The notes under the pieces were generated by a model that saw nothing but the letters and a program-made list of their open reading frames with translations, was not told the DNA's origin and made no database searches. Of a DNA stretch of 64,000 bases, positions 7,987-16,851 are shown piece by piece. The stretch lies in contig NZ_JAVDUW010000002.1 of the NCBI RefSeq assembly GCF_031456495.1, positions 558,001 to 622,000 of the forward strand. The letters run 5' to 3'. Within the stretch, counting starts at the first letter, position 1; every line of letters starts with the position of its first letter. Origin of the DNA: Pedococcus sp031456495. Its GTDB lineage: Bacteria; Actinomycetota; Actinomycetes; Actinomycetales; Dermatophilaceae. The position numbers and the translations under genes were made by a program.

Positions 7987-9633
7987 ATGCGAGGAACTGC
8001 TCGCACGGTGGCTGTTGTTGCCGGTGTCTCCGCTGTCACGCTGCTTGCTGCAGCGTGTGGTGGCGGCAGCAGCAACGACAACACCAAGTCGACTGCCGGC
8101 GGCAAGACCGGTGGCACCGTCACGGTCCGCGGGTGCAACCCCCAGAACCCGCTGATCCCGAGCAACACCACCGAGACCTGCGGTGGCAACGTGCTCGACG
8201 CGATCACGGCCAAGCTCGTTCACTACAACGCCGAGACCGGTGCTCCCGAGAACGACATCGCCGACAAGATCGACACCTCGGACAACCAGAACTTCACCGT
8301 GACCATCAAGAAGGGTTACAAGTTCCAGGACGGCACCGAGGTCAAGGCCCACAACTTCGTGGACGCCTGGAACTACGCCGCCTACGGTCCGAACGCACAG
8401 TCCTCCGGCTACTTCATGGAGCCCATCGAGGGCTTCGACGCCACGCAGTGCGCCGACGCCGACTGCAAGACCAAGCCGAAGACCGACAAGATGACCGGCC
8501 TTGCGGTGAAGGACGACTACACCTTCACCATCAAGACCACCGAGAAGGTCTCGAACATGCCGGTGCGCCTGGGCTACTCCGCCTTCGCGCCGCTCCCGGA
8601 CTCGTTCTTCAAGGACCCGAAGGCCTACGGCGAGAAGCCGGTCGGCGCGGGCCCCTTCAAGCTCGACTCCTGGACCAAGAACACCGAGATCAAGCTCAGC
8701 AAGTTCGCTGACTACTCGGGCAAGTTCGGTGGCAAGCTCGACGGCATCACGTTCAAGATCTACCAGGACAGCGACGCTGCCTACAACGACGTGATCGCCA
8801 ACCAGCTCGACGTGACCGACGAGGTCCCGTCCTCGGCGATGATCGACGACAAGTACAAGACGGACCTCCCGGACCGCAACGCCCAGAAGGCCGTCGGCGT
8901 CATCCAGACCATCACCTTCGCGCCGGCCAAGGTCGACCCGAACTACGCCGACCCGAAGATCCGCCAGGCGATCTCGATGGCGATCGACCGCCCGACGATC
9001 ATCAAGCAGATCTTCAACAACACCCGTCAGCCGGCCACCGGCTGGGTGTCCCCGGTCGTCGACGGCTACAAGGCCGGCCAGTGCGGTGAGTACTGCACCT
9101 TCGACGCTGCCAAGGCGAAGGCCAAGCTCGACGAGGCCGGTGGCTTCAAGGGCGGCAAGATGACCATCTCCTACAACGCCGACGCTTCGCACAAGGCGTG
9201 GGTCGAGGCCACCTGCAACTCGATCAAGGGCGCTCTCGGTGTCGACTGTGTCGCCACCCCGGTCGTGGACTTCGCGACCTTCCGCGCGCAGATCGCGGCC
9301 AAGAAGATGAAGGGCATGTTCCGCACCGGTTGGCAGATGGACTACCCGTCCATCGAGAACTTCCTCGCCCCCATCTACAAGACCGGCGCTTCCTCGAACG
9401 ACGGTGACTACAGCAACCCCGAGTTCGACAAGCTCCTCAACGAGGCTGCTGCCCAGACCGACGCGGCTGCGGCGAACGCCAAGTACCAGGAGGCGGAGAA
9501 GCTCCTCGCCAACGACATGCCGGCCATCCCGATGTGGTACTCCACCGCCACCTTCGGCTGGTCCGACAAGGTCACCGGTGTGAAGATCACCGCCTTCGGC
9601 ACCATCGACTTCGCCAGCCTCTCGCTGAAGTAA
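7987..9633 (+). CDS. peptide/oligopeptide ABC transporter substrate-binding lipoprotein (SBP_bac_5)
   Basis: 548 residues. A signal peptide ends in a lipobox-like LLAAAC with Cys24 as the acylated residue, followed by a Gly/Ser/Asn-rich tether. The body shows family-5 extracellular solute-binding protein features (YKFQDGTEVKAHNFVDAW and MAIDRPTIIKQIF segments). It delivers peptides or similar ligands to the permease encoded downstream. A strong AGGAGG sets the start. Unlike its neighbours it is rich in Lys/Asp/Tyr codons ending in C, suggesting high expression. A strong hairpin separates it from the permease genes. Confidence 0.9.
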   Translation: MRGTARTVAVVAGVSAVTLLAAACGGGSSNDNTKSTAGGKTGGTVTVRGCNPQNPLIPSNTTETCGGNVLDAITAKLVHYNAETGAPENDIADKIDTSDNQNFTVTIKKGYKFQDGTEVKAHNFVDAWNYAAYGPNAQSSGYFMEPIEGFDATQCADADCKTKPKTDKMTGLAVKDDYTFTIKTTEKVSNMPVRLGYSAFAPLPDSFFKDPKAYGEKPVGAGPFKLDSWTKNTEIKLSKFADYSGKFGGKLDGITFKIYQDSDAAYNDVIANQLDVTDEVPSSAMIDDKYKTDLPDRNAQKAVGVIQTITFAPAKVDPNYADPKIRQAISMAIDRPTIIKQIFNNTRQPATGWVSPVVDGYKAGQCGEYCTFDAAKAKAKLDEAGGFKGGKMTISYNADASHKAWVEATCNSIKGALGVDCVATPVVDFATFRAQIAAKKMKGMFRTGWQMDYPSIENFLAPIYKTGASSNDGDYSNPEFDKLLNEAAAQTDAAAANAKYQEAEKLLANDMPAIPMWYSTATFGWSDKVTGVKITAFGTIDFASLSLK

Positions 9634-9680
9634 GTCACCCCCGGATGGCGCTCCCAGCGGGGGCGCCGACCGAACAGCGA

Positions 9681-9717
9681 CCGTCGGCCTGCCGGCCCCG
9701 AGCCGGCAGGCCGACGG
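9681..9717 (+). terminator. strong hairpin between binding-protein and permease genes
   Basis: A perfect 16-bp stem (9681-9696 with 9702-9717) closes a CCCGA loop, 47 bases after the binding-protein stop. A partial terminator or stabiliser here is typical of ABC operons and would give more binding protein than permease. Confidence 0.7.
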
Positions 9718-9903
9718 CCTGTCCGGGGAGGGCCCCGGGACACCCCCGGGGCCTGCCCCATGTACCGTCCATACGACTATGTTGTGTCGAGGAGCAGCGG
9801 GACCTGACCCGCTCGGCTCGACCGGGCGCCAACTCCGCTCCGCTCGACCGGCCACGCCACCGGGACCACCCCTCCCCGCGGGCGTCAATCAAAAGGAGGT
9901 GAC

Positions 9904-10830
9904 GTGTACAAGTACATCCTTCGGCGACTGCTCCAGATGATCCCGGTGCTGCTTGGGTCCACGTTCATCATTTTCGCCATGGTCTTCGCCCTGCCCGGTG
10001 ACCCCACCGCCGGCATGTGCGGCGAGCGAGGCTGCCCGCCGGCCTTCGTCGCCAAGTTCCGCCAGGAGCACAACCTCAACGACCCACTGTTGGTCCAGTA
10101 CGGCAAGTACATGGTCAACGTCGCGCAGGGTGACCTCGGCACCAACTTCCGCGACATCAAGGTGTCGGACGAGCTCAAGCAGCGGTACCCCACCACCGTG
10201 CGGCTCGCCGCGATGGCCATCCTCTTCGAGACCCTCATCGGAATCCTGGCCGGCGTCCTCGCGGGCATCCGAAAAGGCAAGTTCATCGACAACCTCGTCC
10301 TGGTGAGCACCCTCTTCGTGATCTCGGTGCCGGTGTTCGTCATCGGCGCCACCCTCCAGTACTACCTGGGCGTGAAGCTGGGCCTGTTCCCGGTCACGGT
10401 GTCCTCCTCGGCGACCTTCTACGAGCTGCTGCTGCCGGCCTTCGTCCTCGGCAGCTCCTCGATCGCGTACGTCGCGCGCCTGACCCGCACCAACCTCGTC
10501 GAGAACCTGCGGGCGGACTACCTGCGCACCGCGATCGCCAAGGGACTGACCAAGCGCCGCGCCGTCGGGGTGCACGCGCTGCGGAACTCCCTCATCCCGG
10601 TCGTGACCTTCATCGGTGCCGACTTCGGTGGCCTGCTCGCGGGCGCGATCATCACCGAGCGCATCTTCAACATCCAGGGCGTCGGCGGCTACCTGTTCAC
10701 CGGCATCCACAACCGTGACGGTGTCGTCGTCGTCGGCACGGTGACGGTCCTGGTGCTCGTGTTCCTGCTCGCCAACCTCGTCGTGGACCTGCTCTACGGC
10801 GTGCTCGACCCGAGGATCAGCCATGACTGA
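9904..10830 (+). CDS. peptide ABC transporter permease (DppB/OppB type)
   Basis: 308 residues, inner-membrane permease with about six transmembrane segments. The N-terminus MYKYILRRLLQMIPVLLGST is classic for DppB/OppB, and the cytoplasmic EAA-type loop is seen around AKGLTKRRAVGVHALRNSLIP. GTG 9904 is preceded by AAAGGAGGTGA, an almost perfect complement of the 16S tail. Overlaps the next gene by eight bases. Confidence 0.93.
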   Translation: MYKYILRRLLQMIPVLLGSTFIIFAMVFALPGDPTAGMCGERGCPPAFVAKFRQEHNLNDPLLVQYGKYMVNVAQGDLGTNFRDIKVSDELKQRYPTTVRLAAMAILFETLIGILAGVLAGIRKGKFIDNLVLVSTLFVISVPVFVIGATLQYYLGVKLGLFPVTVSSSATFYELLLPAFVLGSSSIAYVARLTRTNLVENLRADYLRTAIAKGLTKRRAVGVHALRNSLIPVVTFIGADFGGLLAGAIITERIFNIQGVGGYLFTGIHNRDGVVVVGTVTVLVLVFLLANLVVDLLYGVLDPRISHD

Positions 10831-11761
10831 GGCTTCGACCATCGCCGTCTCCGCGGAGACGGGTGCTGCGCCCACCGGCGAGGCAGGGGACGCTCCGCGC
10901 TCACTGGCCTCGGACGCCTGGCGGTCCCTCAAGAAGAACCCGATCTTCTGGGTGTCCGTAGTCCTGATCGCCCTCTTCGTCCTCATGGCCGCGTGGCCCT
11001 CGCTGTTCACCAACGTCGACCCCAACGCCGCGGTCCTCAAGGACGCCCGCGTCCCCCCGAGCCTCGACGGCCCGTGGTTCGGGCGCGACATCCAGGGCTA
11101 CGACATCTACTCGCGCACCATCTACGGCGCCCGCGCCTCGATCCTCGTCGGCGTGTTCACGACCATCGCCACCGTGATCATCGGTGGGGTGCTCGGTGTG
11201 GCGGCGGGCTTCTACGGCGGCTGGCTCGACGCGGTCCTGTCGCGTGTCACGGACATCTTCTTCGCGATCCCGCTGCTGCTTGGCGGCATCCTGTTCATGT
11301 CGGTCTTCGCGAACGACGCCAACACCCCGTACTTCGTCGTGGTGGGCAAGGTCGTGCTCGTGCTCGCGGTGTTCGGCTGGCCGACCATCGCGCGGCTCAT
11401 GCGCTCCAGCGTCATGCAGGTCAAGCCGAACGACTACGTGCAGGCGGCCCGTGCCCTGGGTGCGAGCCCGTGGCGGATCATCCGCTCGCACGTGCTGCCC
11501 AACGCGCTGGCTCCCGTCATCGTCATCGCCACGATCAACCTGGGTGTGTTCATCGCCGCAGAGGCCGCGCTGAGCTTCCTCGGCATCGGCCTCACGCCTC
11601 CGGCCGTGTCCTGGGGTGTGTCGATCTCCGACGCGCTGATCGCGCTGCGGACCACCCCGCACATCCTGTTCTTCCCCAGCCTGTTCCTCTCCCTGGCTGT
11701 GCTGGCCTTCATCATGCTCGGCGACGCGGTGCGCGATGCCTTCGACCCGAAGTCGCGCTGA
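10823..11761 (+). CDS. peptide ABC transporter permease (DppC/OppC type)
   Basis: 312 residues. The long cytoplasmic N-terminus followed by LKKNPIFWVSVVLIALFVLMA and an EAA loop (ARALGASPWRIIRSHVLPNAL) identifies the DppC/OppC partner. Four to six membrane segments surround it. The ATG overlaps the end of the DppB-type gene, so translation is probably coupled. Confidence 0.93.
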   Translation: MTEASTIAVSAETGAAPTGEAGDAPRSLASDAWRSLKKNPIFWVSVVLIALFVLMAAWPSLFTNVDPNAAVLKDARVPPSLDGPWFGRDIQGYDIYSRTIYGARASILVGVFTTIATVIIGGVLGVAAGFYGGWLDAVLSRVTDIFFAIPLLLGGILFMSVFANDANTPYFVVVGKVVLVLAVFGWPTIARLMRSSVMQVKPNDYVQAARALGASPWRIIRSHVLPNALAPVIVIATINLGVFIAAEAALSFLGIGLTPPAVSWGVSISDALIALRTTPHILFFPSLFLSLAVLAFIMLGDAVRDAFDPKSR

Positions 11762-11781
11762 GCGGGAAAGACGAACTCCAC

Positions 11782-12828
11782 ATGACGACCACTGACACCA
11801 AGCCCCACCGGTCTCACAAGACCGACGGGCCCGTGTACACCCCGCAGGACGGCCTGCTGCTCGAGGTGGAAGACCTCCACGTCGAGTTCCACACCCCCGA
11901 CGGTGTGGCCAAGGCCATCAACGGCGTGGACTTCGACCTGCACGAGGGCGAGACGCTCGCCATCCTCGGCGAGTCGGGGTCGGGCAAGTCCGTGACCGCA
12001 CAGGCGATCATGGGCATCCTCGACATGCCGCCGGCGAGGATCCCGAAGGGCCAGATCCGGTACTGCGGGCAGGACCTGCTCACCATGCCGGACGAGCAGC
12101 GTCGCCGGACCCGCGGCCCCGAGGTCTCGATGGTCTTCCAGGACGCGCTGTCCTCGCTCAACCCGGTCTTCCCGGTGGGTTGGCAGATCGCGGAGATGTT
12201 CCGCAAGCACCGCGGCATGAACAAGTCCGACTCCCTGGAGCGGGCGATCAAGCTGATGCAGCGCGTGCAGATCCCGGCTGCCAAGGAGCGGGTGAAGGCC
12301 TACCCGCACCAGTTCTCCGGCGGCATGCGCCAGCGCATCATGATCGCGATGGCGATCGCGCTCGACCCGGCGGTCCTCATCGCCGACGAGCCGACCACCG
12401 CCCTGGACGTGACCGTCCAGGCCCAGATCATGGCCCTGCTGCAGGAGCTGCAGGAGGAGCGCCGCATGGGGCTCATCCTCATCACGCACGACCTGGGTGT
12501 CGTCGCCGACGTCGCCGACAAGATCGCGGTCATGTATGCCGGCCGGATCGTCGAGCGCGCGGACGTGTACGACCTGTACCGGCAGCCGGCCCACCCCTAC
12601 ACCAAGGGCCTGCTGGAGTCGATCCCGCGCCTGGACCAGAAGGGCCAGCAGCTCGCCGCCATCGGTGGCCTGCCGCCGAACCTCATGCGGATCCCGCCGG
12701 GCTGCGCGTTCAACCCGCGCTGCCGCTACGCCCAGGACGTCTGCCGTGAGGACCGTCCCCAGCTGCTGACCGTGGCACCGGGCCGCGAGAGCGCCTGCCA
12801 CTTCGCCGAGGAGGTCCTCCATGGCTGA
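11782..12828 (+). CDS. peptide ABC transporter ATP-binding protein (DppD/OppD type)
   Basis: 348 residues. Walker A is at residues 63-70 (GESGSGKS), the signature FSGGMRQR near 177, Walker B VLIADEP near 199, and the C-terminal oligopeptide-transporter extension contains the Cys-rich PPGCAFNPRCRYAQDVC that often carries an iron-sulfur cluster in this family. ATG 11782 lies 20 bases after the permease stop; a longer in-frame extension into the permease gene is spurious. It pairs with the following ATPase to energise peptide uptake. Confidence 0.93.
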   Translation: MTTTDTKPHRSHKTDGPVYTPQDGLLLEVEDLHVEFHTPDGVAKAINGVDFDLHEGETLAILGESGSGKSVTAQAIMGILDMPPARIPKGQIRYCGQDLLTMPDEQRRRTRGPEVSMVFQDALSSLNPVFPVGWQIAEMFRKHRGMNKSDSLERAIKLMQRVQIPAAKERVKAYPHQFSGGMRQRIMIAMAIALDPAVLIADEPTTALDVTVQAQIMALLQELQEERRMGLILITHDLGVVADVADKIAVMYAGRIVERADVYDLYRQPAHPYTKGLLESIPRLDQKGQQLAAIGGLPPNLMRIPPGCAFNPRCRYAQDVCREDRPQLLTVAPGRESACHFAEEVLHG

Positions 12829-13930
12829 GCCGATCCTGACCGCGACCGACCTGGTCAAGTACTACCCGATCAAGGGCGGCGTGCTGCGGCGCACCGTCGG
12901 CCAGGTCAAGGCCGTCGACGGCGTCAGCTTCGAGCTGCTCAAGGGCGAGACCCTCGGCATCGTGGGCGAGTCCGGCTGTGGCAAGTCCACGCTCGGCCGG
13001 CTGCTGATGCGCCTGGAGGAGCCGACGTCCGGCACGGTGATGTTCGACGGCGTGGACATGTACGCCCAGAAGGGCCGCGCCATGCGCCGCCTGCGTCGCG
13101 ACATCCAGATCGTGTTCCAGGACCCGTACACCTCGCTCAACCCGCGCAAGACGGTCGGCGACATCATCGGTGAGCCGTTCGAGATCCACCCGGACGCCGT
13201 GCCGAAGAAGGGCCGCCGCAAGGCGGTGCAGGACCTGCTCGACCTGGTCGGCCTCAACCCCGAGCACATCAACCGGTACCCGCACCAGTTCTCGGGTGGC
13301 CAGCGCCAGCGCATCGGCATCGCCCGCGGCATCGCGCTCAACCCGAAGGTCCTCATCTGCGACGAGCCGGTCTCGGCGCTGGACGTGTCGGTGCAGGCGC
13401 AGGTCGTCAACCTGATGGAGAAGCTGCAGGACGAGCTCGGCCTGTCCTACATCTTCATCGCGCACGACCTGTCGGTCGTCCGGCACATCTCTGACCGCGT
13501 CGGCGTCATGTACCTGGGCAAGATGGCCGAGCTGGGCGAGGAGGACGACATCTACGGTCGTCCGACGCACCCCTACACGCAGGCCCTGCTGTCCGCGGTC
13601 CCCGTGCCGGACCCCACCCTGCGCGACAAGAAGGAGCAGATCGTCCTCAAGGGCGACGTGCCGTCGCCGGCGAACCCGCCCAGCGGCTGCCGGTTCCACA
13701 CGCGCTGCTTCAAGGCGCAGGACAAGTGCAGCACCGACGAGCCCGTGCTCGAGCTGCGTCCCGACGGTGTGGGCCAGCACCTCTCCGCCTGCCACTTCGC
13801 GGCACCGCGCGTGATCATCCCGACCGTCGACGTCTCGGGCCAGGAGCCGGTGTTCCGCGCCGAGGTCCGCGACCAGGCGTCGTTCGAGGAGCCGTACGAG
13901 CGTGTCGGCGACGGGACGCAGGACTCCTGA
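12821..13930 (+). CDS. peptide ABC transporter ATP-binding protein (DppF/OppF type)
   Basis: 369 residues. Walker A at 49-56 (GESGCGKS), signature FSGGQRQR near 157, Walker B VLICDEP, H-loop in IFIAHDLSV, then the OppF-type C-terminal region with PSGCRFHTRCFKAQDKC. It starts eight bases inside the previous gene. The C-terminus after residue 335 is an acidic, poorly conserved tail. A hairpin follows and ends the operon. Confidence 0.93.
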   Translation: MAEPILTATDLVKYYPIKGGVLRRTVGQVKAVDGVSFELLKGETLGIVGESGCGKSTLGRLLMRLEEPTSGTVMFDGVDMYAQKGRAMRRLRRDIQIVFQDPYTSLNPRKTVGDIIGEPFEIHPDAVPKKGRRKAVQDLLDLVGLNPEHINRYPHQFSGGQRQRIGIARGIALNPKVLICDEPVSALDVSVQAQVVNLMEKLQDELGLSYIFIAHDLSVVRHISDRVGVMYLGKMAELGEEDDIYGRPTHPYTQALLSAVPVPDPTLRDKKEQIVLKGDVPSPANPPSGCRFHTRCFKAQDKCSTDEPVLELRPDGVGQHLSACHFAAPRVIIPTVDVSGQEPVFRAEVRDQASFEEPYERVGDGTQDS

Positions 13931-13967
13931 CCGAGGCTGGTCCCGGCCGCGCGTCCCAGCGCACACC

Positions 13968-14002
13968 GACCGCGCCGTCCCCGTCCGGGGGGCGGCGCGG
14001 TC
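13968..14002. terminator. bidirectional hairpin between the ABC operon and the ECF sigma operon
   Basis: GACCGCGCCG (13968-13977) pairs with CGGCGCGGTC (13993-14002), with an inner CCCC/GGGG pairing. It sits between two converging transcription units. Confidence 0.6.
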
Positions 14003-14006
14003 GCGT

Positions 14007-14621
14007 TCAGTGGGAGCGCTCGGGGAGCCTGCGGTTGAGCGAGAAGAGCCGTCCGAGCACAGGCATGAGCACGATGTTGACCCCGTGCAGGATGCCGATG
14101 ACGAGCAGGATGCCGCCGAGGCGCGACAGCTCGAACGTCACCTGCTCGGCCGTCACGCGCTCGGTGATGTCGTTCTTCCACTCACCCTGCGGCGCCACGT
14201 GCAGGCTGAACAGGATGTAGGCGGCGAAGATCAGGTAGTACACGATGTCGGTCAGCACGATGTAGCTCTTGCCCGTCAACGGGTTGTCGTGGAAGACGTC
14301 GGCTGCGTACGCCCTCCCGAACCGCTTGATGAACGGGCCCAGCCACAGCGCGATGCCGAGCAGGACGAGGTTCGTCGCCACCTCCAGGACCCACCAGGGC
14401 ATCTCCAGTCCTCTCTCTCCACGGGGTGTCAGGGTCAGCACGAGGGTCGTCGCGAGCGCCAGGCCGACGACCCAGGAGGCGCCGAGCAGCCGCACCCGGC
14501 GGCGCCGGTGCCGGTCGTGCTCGATGCCGTCGACGACCCGGGCGAACAGGTCGGGGGCCGGTGCGCGGCTGTCGCCGACCCCGGTGAGGGCGTCGTGCAG
14601 CCGGTCCTCCAGGGCGCTCAT
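14007..14621 (-). CDS. membrane protein with anti-sigma-like N-terminus, partner of the ECF sigma factor
   Basis: 204 residues, overlapping the sigma gene by four bases (ATGA), so the two are translationally coupled. The first ~40 residues are a soluble, charged segment (LEDRLHDALTG, then DLFARVVDGIEHDRHRRRR) like the cytoplasmic part of many single-pass anti-sigma factors. The remainder has about four predicted membrane segments (roughly residues 44-62, 76-96, 124-144 and 172-194), which ordinary anti-sigmas lack. No HxxxCxxC zinc motif. I infer a membrane-tethered regulator of the adjacent sigma factor, but cannot name a family for the membrane half. Confidence 0.6.
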   Translation of the reverse strand: MSALEDRLHDALTGVGDSRAPAPDLFARVVDGIEHDRHRRRRVRLLGASWVVGLALATTLVLTLTPRGERGLEMPWWVLEVATNLVLLGIALWLGPFIKRFGRAYAADVFHDNPLTGKSYIVLTDIVYYLIFAAYILFSLHVAPQGEWKNDITERVTAEQVTFELSRLGGILLVIGILHGVNIVLMPVLGRLFSLNRRLPERSH

Positions 14622-15199
14622 CGCTCCTCCTCGAGGGTCGTGGCGAGTGCGCGCAGGCCGCGGCGCAGGTGGGTCTTGACCGAGTTCGGGGACAGGCCCA
14701 GCGTGCGGGCTATCTCCTCCACCGGCAGCTCGAGGTAGTAGCGCAGGGCCACGCAGTCTCGCTGCCTGCGTGGCAGGGCACGCACCGCGGCGACGACCTC
14801 CTGCCGCGCGTGCTCGCCTGCCACGGTGTCCTCGGCGGAGGGCTCGTCGGGCTGGGCCGGTGGGCGGTGCCGCAGGGAGACCAGGCCGCGCCGGTTGTGG
14901 TCGCGGGCGAGGTTGATGACGATCGAGCGCAGGTATGCCGCGGCGCGGTCCCGGTCGCGGATGCGCGAGGTGCTGCGCGACAGCCGGATGAAGGCCTCCT
15001 GCACGAGGTCCTCGGCGGCCGTGCGGTCGTCGACGAAGAACCGGGCGAGCGAGACGAGCCGGGCCGCCTCGTCCCGGAAGAGCACGACGACGAGGTCGTC
15101 GGCGGCCACCCCCGGGACCGCCGCGACCCCGCCCTCCTGCAGTGCTCCCACCGCCTCCATCACCTCGACAGACGATTCTCGACCGGTCGCGGGTGACAC
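14618..15199 (-). CDS. ECF (sigma-70 family) RNA polymerase sigma factor
   Basis: 193 residues with region 2 (LARFFVDDRTAAEDLVQEAFIRLSRS) and region 4 (LPRRQRDCVALRYYLELPVEEIARTLGLS, then NSVKTHLRRGL), the SigE-like actinobacterial subgroup. GTG 15199 gives the longest product; ATG 15160 (residue 14) is an alternative start. Divergent from the membrane protein gene at 15302 and coupled to the anti-sigma-like gene downstream. Target promoters cannot be deduced here. Confidence 0.88.
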   Translation of the reverse strand: MSPATGRESSVEVMEAVGALQEGGVAAVPGVAADDLVVVLFRDEAARLVSLARFFVDDRTAAEDLVQEAFIRLSRSTSRIRDRDRAAAYLRSIVINLARDHNRRGLVSLRHRPPAQPDEPSAEDTVAGEHARQEVVAAVRALPRRQRDCVALRYYLELPVEEIARTLGLSPNSVKTHLRRGLRALATTLEEER

Positions 15200-15301
15200 G
15201 GATTGTTGCGGAGTTCTGCCGATCTGTGCAGGTCACCCGAGGTGCCCGTCCCGACCGTCGGTGGGGTGTCAGCAGCAGTTGGGGACACACCCGGAGGAAC
15301 C

Positions 15302-15892
15302 ATGGACGGCATCGTGAGAAGTGCAGGCGTCGGCGCGCTGGTCGGAGGTGCGTGGGGAGTGGCGGCCCGCGTCTGGATGCGGCTCATCACCGACGACCCG
15401 CAGTTCAGCTGGACGGGCACGCTGTTCATCGTGGTGCTGGCGGCATTCTTCGGTGCGTGCACGACCGCGGCGGCCACCGCGCTGCGTCAGTGGCGCCGTG
15501 GCTGGTGGCGGCTGCTCGCGGTGCCGGGACTGCTGATCTTCGCCGGCCAGGGCGCGGCGTTCCTCCCCGGGACGGTGGTCGCGGCAGCGGGCCTGTCGCG
15601 ACGGTCTCGAGCGGGACGGGTCGTCGCGGTCCTCGGGGTGCTGGTCGTCCCCGTGCTGCTCTGGCGGGACCTGCGGCTGGACGAGGTCACCATGCTGCCG
15701 GCCTCGACCCGGGCGCAGGTCGCGATGCTGGTCGGCATGCCCCTGCTGGGGCTGGCGCAGGCCTGGATGGCCCGTGAGCTCTTCGTCACCGCGCGCAGCC
15801 GTCGACGCCTGGCTCAGTCCGCCTCGCCGGACCTCGCGCGCAGCAGCCGGCGCAGCGAGTCCAGCCTCGCGGCGCCGGCGGGTCCGGCCTGA
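15302..15892 (+). CDS. uncharacterised integral membrane protein
   Basis: 196 residues with four to five hydrophobic segments (residues about 8-24, 40-60, 69-95, 102-118, 138-156) and an Arg/Ser-rich cytoplasmic-looking C-terminus. CCGGAGGAACC before ATG 15302 is a good ribosome binding site. The first 32 residues carry a repeated Gly/Ala pattern. No recognised family. Its last 79 bases overlap the 3' end of rsgA on the other strand. Divergence from an ECF sigma operon makes it a possible target of that sigma factor, which is speculation. Confidence 0.6.
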   Translation: MDGIVRSAGVGALVGGAWGVAARVWMRLITDDPQFSWTGTLFIVVLAAFFGACTTAAATALRQWRRGWWRLLAVPGLLIFAGQGAAFLPGTVVAAAGLSRRSRAGRVVAVLGVLVVPVLLWRDLRLDEVTMLPASTRAQVAMLVGMPLLGLAQAWMARELFVTARSRRRLAQSASPDLARSSRRSESSLAAPAGPA

Positions 15893-16851
15893 CCGGAGGC
15901 GACCCACTCGTCCAGGGCGCACTCCTCCTCGTCGTGGGTGCACCCGCGGGGGCAGCCGGCCGTCCCGGGCTCGAGGTCGGGGAAGTTCTCGATGATCCGG
16001 CCGAGGTCGACGTGCGCCAGACCGAACGAGCGGATGCCGGGGGTGTCGATGACCCAGCCGTCCTCCCCGGGCAGCCGCAGGGCCACCGCGGACGTCGAGG
16101 TGTGGCGGCCACGGCCGGTGACGTCGTTGACGACACCGGTCGCCCGCCGCGCGTCGGGGACGAGGGCGTTGACGATCGTCGACTTGCCGACGCCGGAGTG
16201 CCCGACGAGGACGCTGACCCGCCCGGACAGGCGCTCGTGCAGCGCCTCGAGGCCGTCGAAACCGCTCTCTCCCGTGGACGTGACCACGTGCTCGACGTCG
16301 AGGGGTGCGTAGTGCTGCAGGAAGTCGGCCGGGTCGGCCAGGTCGGCCTTGGTCAGGACGAGGAGCGGGTCGAGGTGTGCGTCGTACGCGGCGACGAGGC
16401 AACGGTCGATGAGCCGGGGGCGGGGCTCGGGGTTGGCCAGGGCGGAGACGATCACGAGCTGGTCGGCATTCGCCACGATGACCCGCTCGAACGGGTCGGT
16501 GTCGTCGGCCGTACGGCGCAGCACCGACTCGCGGGGGGTGACACGCACGATCCGCGCCAGGGCGTCGCGGCCGCCGCCCGTCTCCCCGACGAGGTCGACG
16601 TTGTCGCCGACGACGATGCCCTTGCGGCCGAGCTCACGCGCCTTCATCGCGGTCACGACGCGTTCCGGCATCCGCTTTCCGCCCACCCCGCGACCCACCA
16701 GCACCGTGTAGCGGCCACGGTCGACGGCGGTGACGAAGCCGGGGAGGGCGTCCTCGTGGGCGGGACGGTCCTTCGAGCGTGGGCGCGAGCCACGGCGGCT
16801 CGGCCGGATCCTGACGTCGCTCTCGTCGTAGTCGGAGGCGCGACGGCTCAT
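15814..16851 (-). CDS. rsgA: ribosome small subunit-dependent GTPase A
   Basis: 345 residues. A circularly permuted GTPase that acts in late maturation of the 30S subunit. An N-terminal OB-fold is followed by G motifs in permuted order: LTKAD (G4), GHSGVGKST near residue 216 (G1) and DTPGIRSFGL (G3). A C-terminal zinc-binding segment carries GCPRGCTHDEEECAL. I chose ATG 16851, which overlaps the aroA stop as ATGA, rather than an upstream extension that lies inside aroA. Confidence 0.93.
   Translation of the reverse strand: MSRRASDYDESDVRIRPSRRGSRPRSKDRPAHEDALPGFVTAVDRGRYTVLVGRGVGGKRMPERVVTAMKARELGRKGIVVGDNVDLVGETGGGRDALARIVRVTPRESVLRRTADDTDPFERVIVANADQLVIVSALANPEPRPRLIDRCLVAAYDAHLDPLLVLTKADLADPADFLQHYAPLDVEHVVTSTGESGFDGLEALHERLSGRVSVLVGHSGVGKSTIVNALVPDARRATGVVNDVTGRGRHTSTSAVALRLPGEDGWVIDTPGIRSFGLAHVDLGRIIENFPDLEPGTAGCPRGCTHDEEECALDEWVASGQAGPAGAARLDSLRRLLRARSGEAD

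Noticed and set aside
11000..11760. An N-terminally extended ATPase reading back through the DppC-type gene
   Set aside because: The extension is the out-of-frame shadow of the permease; ATG 11782 gives the normal DppD-type N-terminus.
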